Positions 1-11,988 of a stretch of DNA of 64,000 bases are shown here, one piece after another. The DNA comes from Henckelia pumila. Lineage: Eukaryota > Streptophyta > Magnoliopsida > Lamiales > Gesneriaceae. How positions within the stretch are numbered: the first letter of the stretch is position 1; the number at the start of each line of letters is the position of its first letter. The notes below the pieces were generated by a model. That model made no database searches and was not told the DNA's origin. It worked only from the letters and a program-made list of their open reading frames with translations. Position numbers and translations under genes: made by a program. The stretch spans positions 55,725,499-55,789,498 of the forward strand of contig NC_133120.1 in NCBI RefSeq assembly GCF_033568475.1, written 5' to 3'.

Positions 1-479
1 TTTAAGGAGAGCAGTAGTAATGGGGCTCCATCAAGATGCATCACAGTTTTTGACAATATTGATTGACGAGGAATCTTGTAAATGATATTAAATACAATAA
101 AATATAAAGTCTTTATTTAATAAATTATAAAGTCATTACGTCTTGAATAAATTAAAATAAATAATAAAATCATTTTATCTTGAGAAAAATTAGTTTATTC
201 AATATATAAAGTCTTCACATCTTGAATAAATAAGTAGCTAGGATGCACAAAACATTTATTGTAGATTAAAAAAAACATTTATTCTAACAAATTAATTTTA
301 AAACATTAAATCCTGAACCAAAAAAGGATAATTATTTCATTACATATCAAAATCATTACGGTATTTTGTTAGCATGTAGAGAGAGATATAAATCAATATG
401 TTGTGCGTGATCATGTGTGTATATATATATATATAATATAATATCAATAATAAACACGAAATGAACTGGTAGATATGCC
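1..479. other. AT-rich non-coding DNA
   Basis: No gene is seen. The stretch is strongly AT-rich and holds a short motif of the form aaagtc-tt-a-cttgaataaat repeated loosely three times between about 105 and 232, and a small AT run near 421-440. The one short open frame on the minus strand has no recognisable composition or motif. Confidence 0.6.
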
Positions 480-962
480 TGTCAATTCGGGCCGGCTGGC
501 GGGTTGTGAATACCCCAGCCCAACCCAACCCATTATGAGTCCCAACCCGCCAAAAATAAATTTTTTAAAAAAATATGATTTTTTTTAAAAAAATCTTACA
601 TAAACAATTATAAATGATATACATATTTAAAAACTCATTAAAAATAAATAAATTATTATAAATAATATAAATTTTTAAAATTAATCAATTAAACATAAAT
701 TATAATAAATCATATAAATTATTTTAGAGCTTATAATCATTTATAAAATATTTCAAACAATATAAATTGTTCAAAACTTATTAATCCAACATAAATATTT
801 AAAATTTTAATTATATAATAATTTTAAAAAATGAAGAAAAAAAAATTGACGGATCAGCCTGTTCCGTGGCCCAAACGGGCCAACTCCGCCAAAAGCATGA
901 CCTAATCCGCTATTTTTTAATGGCGGGATGGGTTGGCCTGACGGACCAAACCCGAATTGACG
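480..962. mobile_element. Candidate MITE with GC-rich inverted ends
   Basis: Two GC-richer ends flank an AT-rich core of about 300 bp. The left end (480-560) contains tgtcaattcggg followed by ggcgggttg; the right end (850-962) contains the complement, cccgaattgac preceded by atgggttgg. Ends inverted over roughly 30-40 imperfect bases around a non-coding AT-rich core are the usual look of a miniature inverted-repeat element. No clean target duplication was found, so the superfamily (hAT-like is possible) is inference. Confidence 0.5.
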
Positions 963-1380
963 AGTCTACTGGTTCATGACCAAAATGAATTTAAATGACC
1001 ATATGTTTAAATCTCCCCGTAAAAAAAGGAACTGTTATACTGATAGAAACTATTATCCATGCATTATCTTTGCAAATATTTTAGAATAAATGATGAACAA
1101 TGATGTTCGTTAAAAATCATGAAAATTTCATCTCAAATTTTATTTTATAAAAAATGTCGTACTTTTTCTAAATAAAATTTCATGTTTAAGAGAGACGATG
1201 CATTGATTGATCACCCCCTCGATTTATTGGCCATAAAAAAATTCCTAACTTATTCCTCGCCGTGTGACTCTTCAATATGCTAAATGGTTGGGTTGACTTT
1301 AATTTAAAGGTCTTACATGCCATGCATAAAGTTGACGAGCTAATTAAAGTGTACGATTGCAAATTTTAGTTTGGGAAGTA

Positions 1381-1675
1381 ATGAAGGGCTGTGCACTCAT
1401 TTTCTATGTAATCTTCATTATTTTTGGGTTCCACTGTGGAAATCAGCATAAAGTTTCGCAGAAGAAAGTTGATGAATCTCAGCCAAATTATGGTGGAAAG
1501 CACAACATCAGTGTTGGTGTAATTGTCGACTTGGGATCTTGGGAGGGGAAGGTCGTTCATAGCTGCATTAAGATGGCGATTTCCGACTTTTATGAGCTCA
1601 ATAACAGGTACAAAACCAGGGTTGGTATTCACATTAGGGACTCTAAAGGAGATTCTTTGCATTCTACAGCTGCTG
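1381..1675 (+). pseudogene. GLR pseudogene exon 1 (signal peptide, start of amino-terminal domain)
   Basis: The start is taken at 1381 (MKGCALIF) rather than the upstream in-frame ATG-like codon at 1357, because 1381 opens directly into a hydrophobic signal peptide. The body (HNISVGVIVDLGSWEGKVV, then AISDFYELNNRY) is the usual GLR amino-terminal opening. The donor is GCTG|GTAAG at 1676. The exon itself is undamaged. Confidence 0.85.
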
Positions 1676-2020
1676 GTAAGTTTTGTGTTTTTCTTTATCT
1701 ACAAAATGGATTTGTAAGTGGAATTCCAACTAGTTGAATTAATAGCGAATCTAAAAGACCCAACATATTCAATAAGCAATGCACTGTGACTTGTTATTCG
1801 ACTCTGTGAGGATCGCAAGATGGAAACTGCTTAAAAATGTAATATTAATTACTACATTAGTCATGAATTATAAGCAAGCACAACTTGTTCAGCCCAAAAT
1901 AAATTCTCAACATGCAAGTGCTCTTTATTTATATCTTCTGAATACAACTCATGATCAAAAATTAATTCAACTCGATCGATCTGCACTTCATTTGGTTAAA
2001 TGTACGTACTTCATGCTTAC

Positions 2021-3098
2021 TGTTGGAAATTGTATTATTGAATGAATTACAATTGAAATGGGCTTGAAAGGGTTTGAATTGATTAACCCAAATTGTTTGT
2101 AAAAGCCTTGTCCAAAGTATTACAAAATTCAAAATTTTGGTGAAATAAATTGGAGGGAAATGGGGAAATGGTAGTCCCACATTGGAACAACTCCAATTTG
2201 TTGTTCACCTTAATTAGTCCAACATTGGACTATGGGATTGGGCCCTTAGGGCACCGGATGTTTTGTAAAGGGGCAAGATGCTAGTCGATGCAACAAACAC
2301 ACACGCGCGCGCGCGGCCGGCTCGGCGTGGTGTTGTGTTGTGATCCGATTATTCTTTTTGAATAAAATTTATTTAAAATAATATTTTATTATTTTATGGA
2401 GTAGACCCGAGCGGTAAAATATTACCGCGCGGGCGCAGCACCGCACATGCAAGACAGTGAGTTCAAAGCGACGTGCGCCCGCGCGGTTAAAAATTACCGC
2501 GCGAGCGCGGTACCAAAATGGCGAGGCAGTGTGTTGGCTTAAAGTTGGGCGACGTGCGCCCGCGCGGTTAAAAATTACCGCGCGAGCGCGGTACCAAAAT
2601 GGCGAGGCAGTGTGTTGGCTTAAAGTTGGGCGCTCGCGTGGTAGAAAATTACCGCATGAGCGCGCCTTCTGCAGAACTAACAGTCACGACTGTTTCTGGC
2701 ATTTTTCTGTCATGGGTTGCATCCTTACACCTTAAAACGTGTTGTTTCGTGTATAACACTATATATATAGTGGTTATAACATAGAAATCAGATATAGAAA
2801 CATCTGATAACATACATTTCTGATTTCTGATTTCTCAAAATCTCTCCCTCACTTTCTCAAAGATAAGTTAAAGCATATTTTCGTTCGTTGAAGTTCGTGA
2901 TATTTGCAGTGCTGCTATATCACGATCGAAAGTCGTTGTATCTTAGAGACGATTGCCGCTAACGTTTAGCACTTGGAACGGGCAATTTCGTCTTGCGGAT
3001 AGAGAGTTTCTCTCGCCTCGACTGTGTTGATCATTTTCGTTGCTGTTGATTGCTTCCGACATTGAAGTTTTCAGAATTCAGAATACAACCTACAAACA
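2021..3098 (+). repeat. 5' LTR of the intronic Copia
   Basis: This LTR runs TGTTGGAAATTG..CTACAAACA and is 1078 bp, longer than its 1016-bp partner. Most of the excess is an extra 81-bp copy of a GC-rich segment (2468-2548 and 2549-2629); the partner has one copy. A TATA-like tract (actatatatatagtgg) lies near 2758. Confidence 0.93.
2468..2629 (+). repeat. 81-bp tandem duplication in the 5' LTR
   Basis: Two adjacent units starting gcgacgtgcgcccgcgcggt are present at 2468 and 2549; the 3' LTR has a single unit (from about 8047). Because LTRs are identical when an element integrates, the duplication arose afterwards or the partner lost a copy. Confidence 0.9.
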
Positions 3099-3138
3099 AT
3101 CTCAAGACGAAATTCTTTGTATTTCCCGGATTCTGAAG

Positions 3139-6100
3139 ATGTCTACCGTTTCATTCACTCCGCTCGCTTCCGCCCCCGCTCATGGAGAAAAGCCGCCAAA
3201 GTTTTCTGGTGCCGACTTCAAACGTTGGCAGCAGAAGATGCTGTTCTATCTGACCACCCTTAATCTGTCTAGATTTCTTAAGGAGGATCCCCCCGTCGTT
3301 GTTGAAGGCGATTCTGACACACAAAGAAGGACAACAATAGATGCATGGAACCACAGCGATTTTCTCTGCAGGAATTATATTCTGAATGGCCTCGACGACA
3401 CTCTCTATAGTGTCTACTCCTCTGTGAAGACGGCCAAGGAATTATGGGATTCTTTGGAAAAGAAGTACAAAACTGAAGATGCCGGCATAAAGAAGTTTGT
3501 AGTTGGCAAATTTCTGGACTTCAAGATGGTAGACTCAAAAACTATAATGAGTCAAGTGCAAGAGATACAAATCATCTTGCATGACTTATTGGCCGAAAGA
3601 ATGGAAATCAATGAACCATTCCAAGTCGCGTCTATCATTGAGAAATTGCCTCCACTGTGGAAAGACTTCAAAAACTACCTTAAGCACAAACGTAAGGAGT
3701 TGAAACTTGAAGATCTTATTGTGAGGCTTCGCATCGAGGAGGACAACAGAAATACCAAGGCCAAGTCACATAAAAAGCTGATGGAAACCGAGGCCAAAGC
3801 AAATCTGGCGGAGTCTAGTACGAGTCAAAAGAGGAAGCGCCCCCATGATGAAAAGCAAAAGGGGAAAGCAAAGAAATTCCAAGGAAGTTGCTACAACTGT
3901 GGCAAACCGAATCATATGGCAAGGGACTGCCGACTTCCAAAGAAAAATAACAAAAATCAGAAACCAAGGCAAGTAAACATGGTTCAAGAAAGGTATATAC
4001 CTTTAGCACTTTCTGATATTGATCTTAGTGCTGTTATATGTGAGACCAACATGGTGGATGATCCAAGAGGATGGTGGATCGATACCGGCTCTACGAGTCA
4101 CGTGTGTGCCGAGAAAGACATGTATTCCACCTATGCCACCGTTGGTGATAGAAAGTTATTCATGGGAAACTCCGCAACGTCTGAAGTTGCTGGAGTAGGA
4201 AATGTGGTGTTGAAGATGACCTCGAGCAAAGAGGTGACACTCAAGAATGTGCTGCATGTGCCAGACATTCGGAATAACTTAGTTTCGGGTTCTCTTTTGA
4301 GCAAAGCTGGATTTAGAATGGTTTTTGAATCTGATAAATTTGTATTAACAAAATCCGGTGTATTTGTTGGGAAAGGGTACCAAGATAGTGGTCTCTTCAA
4401 ATTAAATGTAATGAATGTTATCCGCCCTGAGGCAAAGAATAAAGATATTCGTTCTGTTTACTTGACTGAAAGTTTTGATTTATGGCATGAACGATTAGGA
4501 CATGTTAACTTCAAGACGTTGCAAAGACTTGCAAATTTCAATGTAATACCTACGTTTAAAAGAAATTCACAAAACAAGTGTGAGATTTGTGTTGAAGCGA
4601 AAATGGTTAAAGCTCCATTTCATAATGTCACGAGAAGTACTACGCCACTTGAATTAATACATACTGATGTATGTGATTTAAAAATGGTACAAACAAGAGG
4701 TGGAAATAAGTACTTTATAACATTCATTGATGATTGCACCAGATTTTGTTACGTATATTTATTGAAAAGCAAAGATGAAGCGATCAAATCTTTCAAGAAA
4801 TATAAGACTGAGGTTGAAAATCAACGAAGTTCAAAAATTAAAATGATTCGAAGCGATCGAGGTGGAGAGTATGTGGCTCCTTTTGAAGAATTTTGCTCAA
4901 TTTCGGGCATCATTCATCAAACGACGGCCCCTTACTCACCTTAATCCAATGGCGTTGCAGAACGCAAAAATCGAACATTAAAGGAAATGATGAACGCGTT
5001 GCTAATAAATTCTGGCTTTCATCAAAATATGTGGGGTGAAGCGATTCTCTCAGCAACACACATTCTAAACCGGATTCCAATCAAAGGAAAAGACGAAACA
5101 CCATATGAACAGTGGAAAGGTCGTAAACCTTCTTACCAATACCTCAAAGTGTGGGAGTGTTTGGAGAAAGTAGAAGTACCTAAGCCAAAACAAATAAAAA
5201 TTGGGTCTAAAACGGTTGACTGCATATTTATTAGTTATGCATACAATAGTAGTGCATACCGATTCTTAGTGCATAAGTCAACGAATCCTGATATACATGA
5301 AGGCACAATTATGGAGTCAAGAAATGCTGTATTCTTTGAAAATGTCTTTCCATATAAAGAAAAGAAAGAAATAAGTTCGAACAAGCGAACTCATGAAAAC
5401 ACAACTGAAACTCCACAAAACAACGAGGAACCACGACGCAGCAAGCGTGCAAGAGTTGAAAAATCGTTTGGTCCTGATTTTCTAACATACATGTTAGATA
5501 ATGAACCAAGAACTCTTCAAGAGGCTTTATCAAATCCTGAGGCTCCTTTTTGGAAGGAAGCCATACAAAATAAAATAGATTCCATAATGCATAATCATAC
5601 ATGGGAGTTGGTTGATCTCCCTCCAGGATGTAAACCTTTAGGATCCAAGTGGATTCTTAAAAGGAAATACAAAGAAGATGGATCTATAGATAAATATAAA
5701 GCTCGACTCGTGGTTCAAGGTTTTAGACAAAAAGAGGGATATGATTTCTTTGATACCTACTCTCCGGTTTCTAGAATAACATCCATTTGTGTTCTCATAG
5801 CTATTGCAGCATTGCATGATCTTGAGATTCATCAAATGGATGTTAAAACTGCGTTTTTGAACGGAGAATTGGATGAAGAAATATATATAAAACAACCAGA
5901 AGGGTTTGTTGTACCCGAAAAAGAACAAAAGGTGTGTAAACTTGTCAAGTCATTGTATGGACTTAAACAAGCACCTAAACAGTGGCATCAAAAGTTTGAC
6001 ACTGCAATGTTGTCAAATGGTTTTATAATAAATGAATGTGATAAATGTGTCTACATTAAAGGTACTACAAATGCATATGTAATTGTTTGTCTTTATGTAG

Positions 6101-7042
6101 ATGACATATTAATCATGGGTAGCAACCATGAATTGATTGTGAAAACCAAGAAAATGTTGAGACAACATTTTGATATGAAGGATTTGGAATTGTGTGATAT
6201 AATTCTAGGGATTAAAGTCTCTAAACTTCCTGCTGGAATTATGTTATCCCAAACTCATTATGTAGAAAAGGTTCTTGAACAATTTAATACCACAAATCAT
6301 CTTATCTAGAACACCTATGGAATTGGGTACACATTTAACCAAAAATAGAGGAGAACCTGTTTCACAAGTGGAATATGCAAGGGTGATAGGAAGTTTAATG
6401 TATTTAACTAACTGTACCCATCCTGATCTTGCATATACCGTAAATAAGCTAAGTCGATTCACAAGTAATCCAAGTAAGGAACATTGGAAAGCACTAATGA
6501 GAGTGCTTGGATATTTGAAATACACTTTGAGTTATGAAATAGTGTATACAAAATATCCTGCGGTCCTAGAAGGATATTGTGATGCAAATTGGATTTCTGA
6601 CACAAAAGACTCCAAGTCTACGAGTGGATATGTGTTCACTATCGGTGGAGGAGCGGTGTCATGGAGATCCTCTAAACAAACTTGTATAGCTCGGTCAACT
6701 ATGGAGTCCGAGTTTATTGCTCTAGATAAAGCTGGAGAAGAAGTCGAGTGGCTTCGAAACTTTCTCAAAGATATTCCATGTTGGAATAAACCGGTGTCTT
6801 CCATTACGATTCATTGTGACAGTTGGTCAGCAATAGGAAGAGCACAAAGTAGTATGTACAATGGTAAATCTCGACATATTCGTCGGAGACATAATACCAT
6901 AAGACAATTGATCTCGAACGGGGTTATTTCGATTGACTATGTGAAGTCAAAGGAAAACCTTGCGGATCCGCTTACAAAAAGTATAAATAGAGATCAAATG
7001 TACAAACTACTTGCAGGAATGGGTTTAAAATCCACAAAATAA
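3139..7042 (+). pseudogene. Copia gag-pol polyprotein, interrupted
   Basis: The start is placed at 3139 ([11 protein letters not shown]), 33 codons into a longer frame, just past the LTR. In order: UBN2-type Gag, a CCHC zinc knuckle ([14 protein letters not shown], about residue 251), aspartic protease (DTGST, about residue 315), pre-integrase HHCC segment (LWHERLGH), integrase core ([15 protein letters not shown]), reverse transcriptase (LYVDDILIMG near 6095-6106) and RNase H ending at [13 protein letters not shown] at 4942-4944 interrupts the integrase just before its SNGVAERKNRT motif; the frame shifts near 6290 between RT and RNase H, where a stop occurs at 6307-6309. The element cannot make its own full polyprotein. 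Confidence 0.92.
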
Positions 7043-7579
7043 AATGTTTATAGCGGTAACCCAACCTTGAGAATTGGAGATCCCAAAACCTTGGTTCAAT
7101 GGGACAACTAAGTTATAAATATTAGTTTGAGTACTTGGAAAAATTACTTACTCGTTCCTGGAACATCCAAGTTGAAATAACCTGCAAAATGTGGTGAGGA
7201 TAAGTTTTTTTTTTAATGATTCCTATACCTATGAGGTGGAGTAATGCAGGATACTCTTGATAGGATATCACCTATATAAGTGCAAAGTATTGGTCGCTTT
7301 GATTGCAACACTTATGAATCTAAGATATGGTCCAAATCCGAAATGAACACAACGTGAGAACAAAATATGTAAGAGTATTGTTATGTAAGTACTATTGTCT
7401 TGGTTTACACAAACGGTTGACTAGTTCAAAACATCGCGTTACTATGTAACTAGTAAATCCGATAGTATTTTACTACGATAGGTTCAAAGCCACAAGCTAC
7501 CTTTCCTGATGTAACAATAACTCAAAATGATTTTTTAGTGAGAATGTTACTATACGTGAAATTCATTCATGTGGGGGAT
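7043..7579 (+). other. 3' untranslated region of the intronic Copia
   Basis: There is no coding signal between the RNase H stop and the 3' LTR. The stretch ends in a purine tract (gtgggggat, 7571-7579) that fits a plus-strand primer. Confidence 0.75.
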
Positions 7580-8595
7580 TGTTGAAAATTGTATTATTGA
7601 ATGAATTACAATTGAAATGGGCTTGAAAGGGTTTGAATTGATTAACCCAAATTGTTTGTAAAAGCCTTGTCCAAAGTATTACAAAATTCAAAATTTTGGT
7701 GAAATAAATTGGAGGGAAATGGGGAAATGGTAGTCCCACATTGGAACAACCCCAATTTGTTGTTCACCTTAATTAGTCCAACATTGGACTATGGGATTGG
7801 GCCCTTAGGGCACCGGATGTTTTATAAAGGGGCAAGACGCTAGTCGATGCAACAAACACGCGCGCGGCCGGCCGGCCGGCCGGCTCAGCTCGGTGTGGTG
7901 TGGTGTGGTGTGGTTTTCTGATCCGATTATTCTTTTTGAATAACATTTATTTAAAATAATATTTTATTATTTTATGGAGTAGGCCCGAGCGGTAAAATAT
8001 TACCGCGTGGGCGCATCACCGCACATGCAAGACAGTGAGTTTAAAGCGACGTGCGCCCGCGCGGTTAAAAATTACCGCGCGAGCGCGGTACCAAAATGGC
8101 GAGGCAGTGTGTTGGCTTAAAGTTGGGCGCTCGCGCGGTAGAAAATTACCGCCCGAGCGCGCCTTCTGCAGAACTAACAGTCACGATTGTTTCTGGTATT
8201 TTTCTGTCATGGGTTGCATCCTTACGCCTTAAAACGTGTTGTTTCGTGTATAACACTATATATATGGTGGTTATAACATAGAAATCAGATATAGAAACAT
8301 CTGATAACATACATTTCAGATTTTTGATTTCTCAAAATCTCTCCCTCACTTTCTCAAAGATAAGTTAAAGCATATTTTCGTTCGTTGAAGTTCGTGATAT
8401 TTGCAGTGCTGCTATATCACGATTGAAAGTCGTTGTATCTTAGAGACGATTGCCGCTAACGTTTAGCACTTGGAACGGACAATTTCGTCTTGCGGATAGA
8501 GAGTTTCTCTCGCCTCGACTGTGTTGATCATTTTCATTGCTGTTGATTGCTTCCGACATTGAAGTTTTCAGAATTCAGAATACAACCTACAAACA
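7580..8595 (+). repeat. 3' LTR of the intronic Copia
   Basis: This copy runs TGTTGAAAATTG..CTACAAACA. It matches the 5' LTR apart from scattered substitutions, a longer ggccggccggcc/gtggtgtg tract near 7866-7912 and the missing 81-bp repeat. It is followed by the target duplication cttac. Confidence 0.93.
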
Positions 8596-8818
8596 CTTAC
8601 TCCTTTTCTAACGAAGATAAATGATAATTATTTAAAAGCCGGAAGAACTTGCCTAAGGTAGTGTTTTGGAGAGCTTCTAATAAGCACTTCTCAGTTTTTT
8701 CTTAACAAAATTTTGAAACTTTGTGAAATTTTTTTAATGAAAAGCTGAGAAGTGCTTATCAAACACTACTTAACAAGCCTGACTCAGAATTGCTTCTTGT
8801 TGTTCCTTCCTAATGCAG

Positions 8819-10057
8819 CTCTTGATCTTTTGGAGAATGTTAAAGTCCATGCAGTCATAGTCCCTAAAATATCAAATGAAGAGCTGTTTCTCGCCAGGCT
8901 TTGTGCCAAAGCTAAAGTGCCAGTCCTATCGTTCTCTTTTATATCATCGGAAAATCCTTATCTTTTTCATATTTCAGAAGATGAGACCACCCAATTCCAT
9001 GGGATTGCTTCCATAATTGAAACATTCAAATGGAGGAGCTGTGCATTTTTGTACGAGGATACTAACGATGCAAGAATTCTTGAATCTTATGGTTACAATA
9101 TCTTACAAGAGAATCACGTGGATCTTTCATACCGGACTTCTATTTTTTTAAGGGCCTCTGATGATCAAATCAGCAAAGAACTCGCGATAAGCTCTTAAAA
9201 ATGAAGAACTCGATCATTATTCTCCACTTGCCACCTTCTCTTGCATCTCAAGTATTTTCGAATGCTCAAAGGTTAGGGATGATGAGCAAGGGATTTGCCT
9301 GGATCGTAACCACCAAGACTATGGATTTTATGACTTCCTTGAGCTCTTCAGATTATGCATCAATGCAAGGGGTAGTTGGCATCAAATCTTATATTCCTCT
9401 ATCCACTCGAGTTCAAAATTTCTCTTTGAGATGGAGAAAGGAATTTCAACAAACTGAACCGGACATGGAAATCAAGGAGATGAACATATTTGGTTTATGG
9501 GTATATGATGCTGTTTAGGCTTTGAATGAGGCGATCGAGAGAGCCGACCTTAATGGCGGTCCATCCCTTGTGAGCAAGATGGCAACCAGTGACTTCACTG
9601 GATTAACGGGTCCGTTTCGGCTTGTGAAGAGAAACTTAGTGCGCGACGTTTACGAAATAGTGAATGTGATTGGTAAAGGGGAAAGAAGAGTAGGTTTCTG
9701 GAGTTCAGCTTTTGGACTGTCTAAAGAAATGAATGCGAGCAGTACTAAACCCTCATCCGACAGTTCTCTTGAAACCATTATCTGGCCGGGAATATCGGTC
9801 GTAGCGCCGCGGTATATATAGGCTGGTCCAAACCAGCACGAGCAGAAGTTTTAGAGTTGGGATTCCAATATTGAATGCGTTTGATGGATTTGTAACATCA
9901 CATCATGACCAACAACACAATATAACAACTTTTGATGGATTCTCTGTGGAGGTATTTCGCGCTGCTGTACGTGGAAAGCTCGTCACTTGATATATCGTTC
10001 GAATTTGTTCCTTTCAGAGGGAGTTATAATGATCTCATTATGTCGGTCTACCAACAG
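8819..10057 (+). pseudogene. GLR pseudogene exon 2 (amino-terminal domain and first half of ligand domain)
   Basis: The acceptor at 8816-8818 (cag) restores the frame with exon 1 (ALDLLENVKVHAVIVPK). The exon continues through the leucine/isoleucine/valine-binding fold to GSYNDLIMSVYQQ, where the donor GT is at 10058. It carries most of the damage: a one-base shift around 9196, a stop at 9516-9518 in the conserved YDAVWAL stretch, an eight-base TA insertion after PR near 9811, and a further shift around 9980 before SLDISFEFVPFRG. Confidence 0.85.
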
Positions 10058-10638
10058 GTATATATGCATGCTTTTCAGTATATGCATGTTTTACTTTTAT
10101 AATACTAGGATTCTATCTTTCTTCCATGTTTTATTTTTTTTACTTTCATTGACCGTTCCAATTCTAGTGTTTGATCAAGCAGATCATAGATTGTATCAAC
10201 TTTACTGATGCAATGCCAAAATTTTCTTCTTTCGTCTTTGTTATTCTTCCGCTTGTCTTTGCTAAAAACCATGAATAAACCCGTCAGGGTCGCCTGGAGG
10301 AATCTCAGCGTGATCCCTCCGATGCCTAAATCAAACAGAGAAAACATAAGAGAAAGATAGAGAGCAACACCAATATTGATCTCATGAGAGAAAATGCAAT
10401 ATATATTAAAAACTTCCCTGTTATTACCCCACGATGTCAGTCCATACCTGAGAGAGCAAGACCAATGATCTCATGAGATGTGGCTCATATTTTGATGAGA
10501 CATGCCCATTCTCTCATAAATAATTTGACAAGTCCAGATCCAAGTTTAGGTAGTGAACATATGACAGACCTATGTCTACTAATAATTATCTGACAGAACC
10601 ACCACCGACAATCTGCTTATTGATTATAAATCTCCAAG

Positions 10639-11988
10639 TGCAATCATCTCCTACACTTCCTCCTACATTTCCTTCTACACATTTAAATTTAGTAAATTAA
10701 TATTTTACTACTATTCAAATTAAGTAATATATATTTTTCACTTCTTACCTTTATTATAATACAATAATATCTAGTATTTATAGAAATATTGACACATAAA
10801 AAATTTATTGCTATAAATAAATTTTATTTTGCTTAAAAAAAACTATTTATAATACTATATATGTTTATAATTATAAATACATATTTTTATACACGTATAT
10901 ACATTCATAATATAAAAGTAAAAACATTATTCAAAATCTAAGATATCAAAAATTACTTTAATATTTTAACTTAAACTTGAAAAAATACTTATAATATAAT
11001 AAAATATTATAAGAACATTTAATTATGAATACCAATATTTGAATTTCTCAATTTAAACATTAAATAATCTCTTCTACTAAATCTCAACATCTTGTGATAT
11101 ATATACATGCAATAATAGAATTATAGACTTTTTGATCTGAATTTTCAGCAACTGAAAACCAAGAAGAAGATGCTAAAAACCAAAATATATACCAATACAG
11201 ATACTCGCCTAAAAAATAAAAGATATATCATGAGTTACAAAAACGAAAGCTGGTGTGTTTTATTTATTATATTATATTATTAGGATAAATATATTTTTGA
11301 AATTATATCATATTTTATATTTATCCTAATAATTTAGGATTTACCAAATTAGTATAATTTAAAATTTTCGATGATTGACATGTCACATGTGATATTATTC
11401 GTTCAATTTTATATCTTTGTTTGTTTGTTTTTTTTTTCCGTATGTTGAATTTAATATGTTTTGTCTAAGATAGTTTAATTGATGTTAATAAGCATAAAAT
11501 GAGTATTGTAACACTTCAAAAATAAATTGAAATTTGATGTATAAAGATTTTTTTATCCAAAATTTTAGATTTAAGAAATTTTATAAAAAAATTGAAAAAT
11601 TCGATATCCATAATCATATAATTTTTCTAATATGTTATTATAAGTTTAGTTGCAATATAATTTATCTTAGTTAAAATTTTGATATCTTAAATTTGAATCA
11701 ATGTTTTTATTTTATGTAAATGTATATATACGTATAAACAAATTTTTTTAAAAGCATATATATTATTTTAGTGTAAATAGTTTTTAAGTAAAATAAAATT
11801 TATTTAAAGCAACCATTTTTATTATATGACAATATTTCCATAAGAACTAGATATCATTGAATTATAATAAAGGTAAGAATTGAAAGAGAGATATGATGAT
11901 TAATTTGAGTGGTAAAAAAAATAAAATATTATTACTAAATTTAAATGTTTAGGAGGAAATGTAGTAGGAAGTATAAGAGAGGATTGCA
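10639..11988. mobile_element. Fold-back element with ~330-bp inverted arms
   Basis: The left arm (10639 to about 10975) is the imperfect reverse complement of the right arm (about 11660-11988). The outer ends read tgcaatcatctcctacactt on the left and, complemented, tgcaatcctctcttatactt on the right; matching continues through the aaatttagta and ataaatttt blocks. The core (10976-11659) is AT-rich and has no frame. It lies in the GLR 5-kb intron. Long arms with a non-coding core suggest a fold-back or non-autonomous DNA element; no target duplication was established. Confidence 0.7.

Larger units (their letters stand above)
2021..8595 (+). mobile_element. Copia LTR retrotransposon, degenerate, in GLR intron 1
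   Basis: Two LTRs (2021-3098 and 7580-8595) start with TGTTG and end with CAAACA. The 5-bp flanks are identical: cttac at 2016-2020 and at 8596-8600, a perfect target duplication. A polypurine tract (gtgggggat) lies directly before the 3' LTR at about 7571-7579. The interior encodes Gag, protease, integrase, reverse transcriptase and RNase H in Copia order, with at least one stop and one frameshift. No initiator-tRNA primer site was recognised after the 5' LTR. Confidence 0.95.

Noticed and set aside
2457..2735. 92-codon frame with an internal 27-residue repeat
   Set aside because: It is the translated 81-bp duplication in the Copia LTR, not a protein gene.
10105..10347. 80-codon minus-strand frame in the GLR intron
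   Set aside because: No recognised family, no neighbouring exon, and a hydrophobic start from AT-rich complement could be chance; at most an unidentified fragment.
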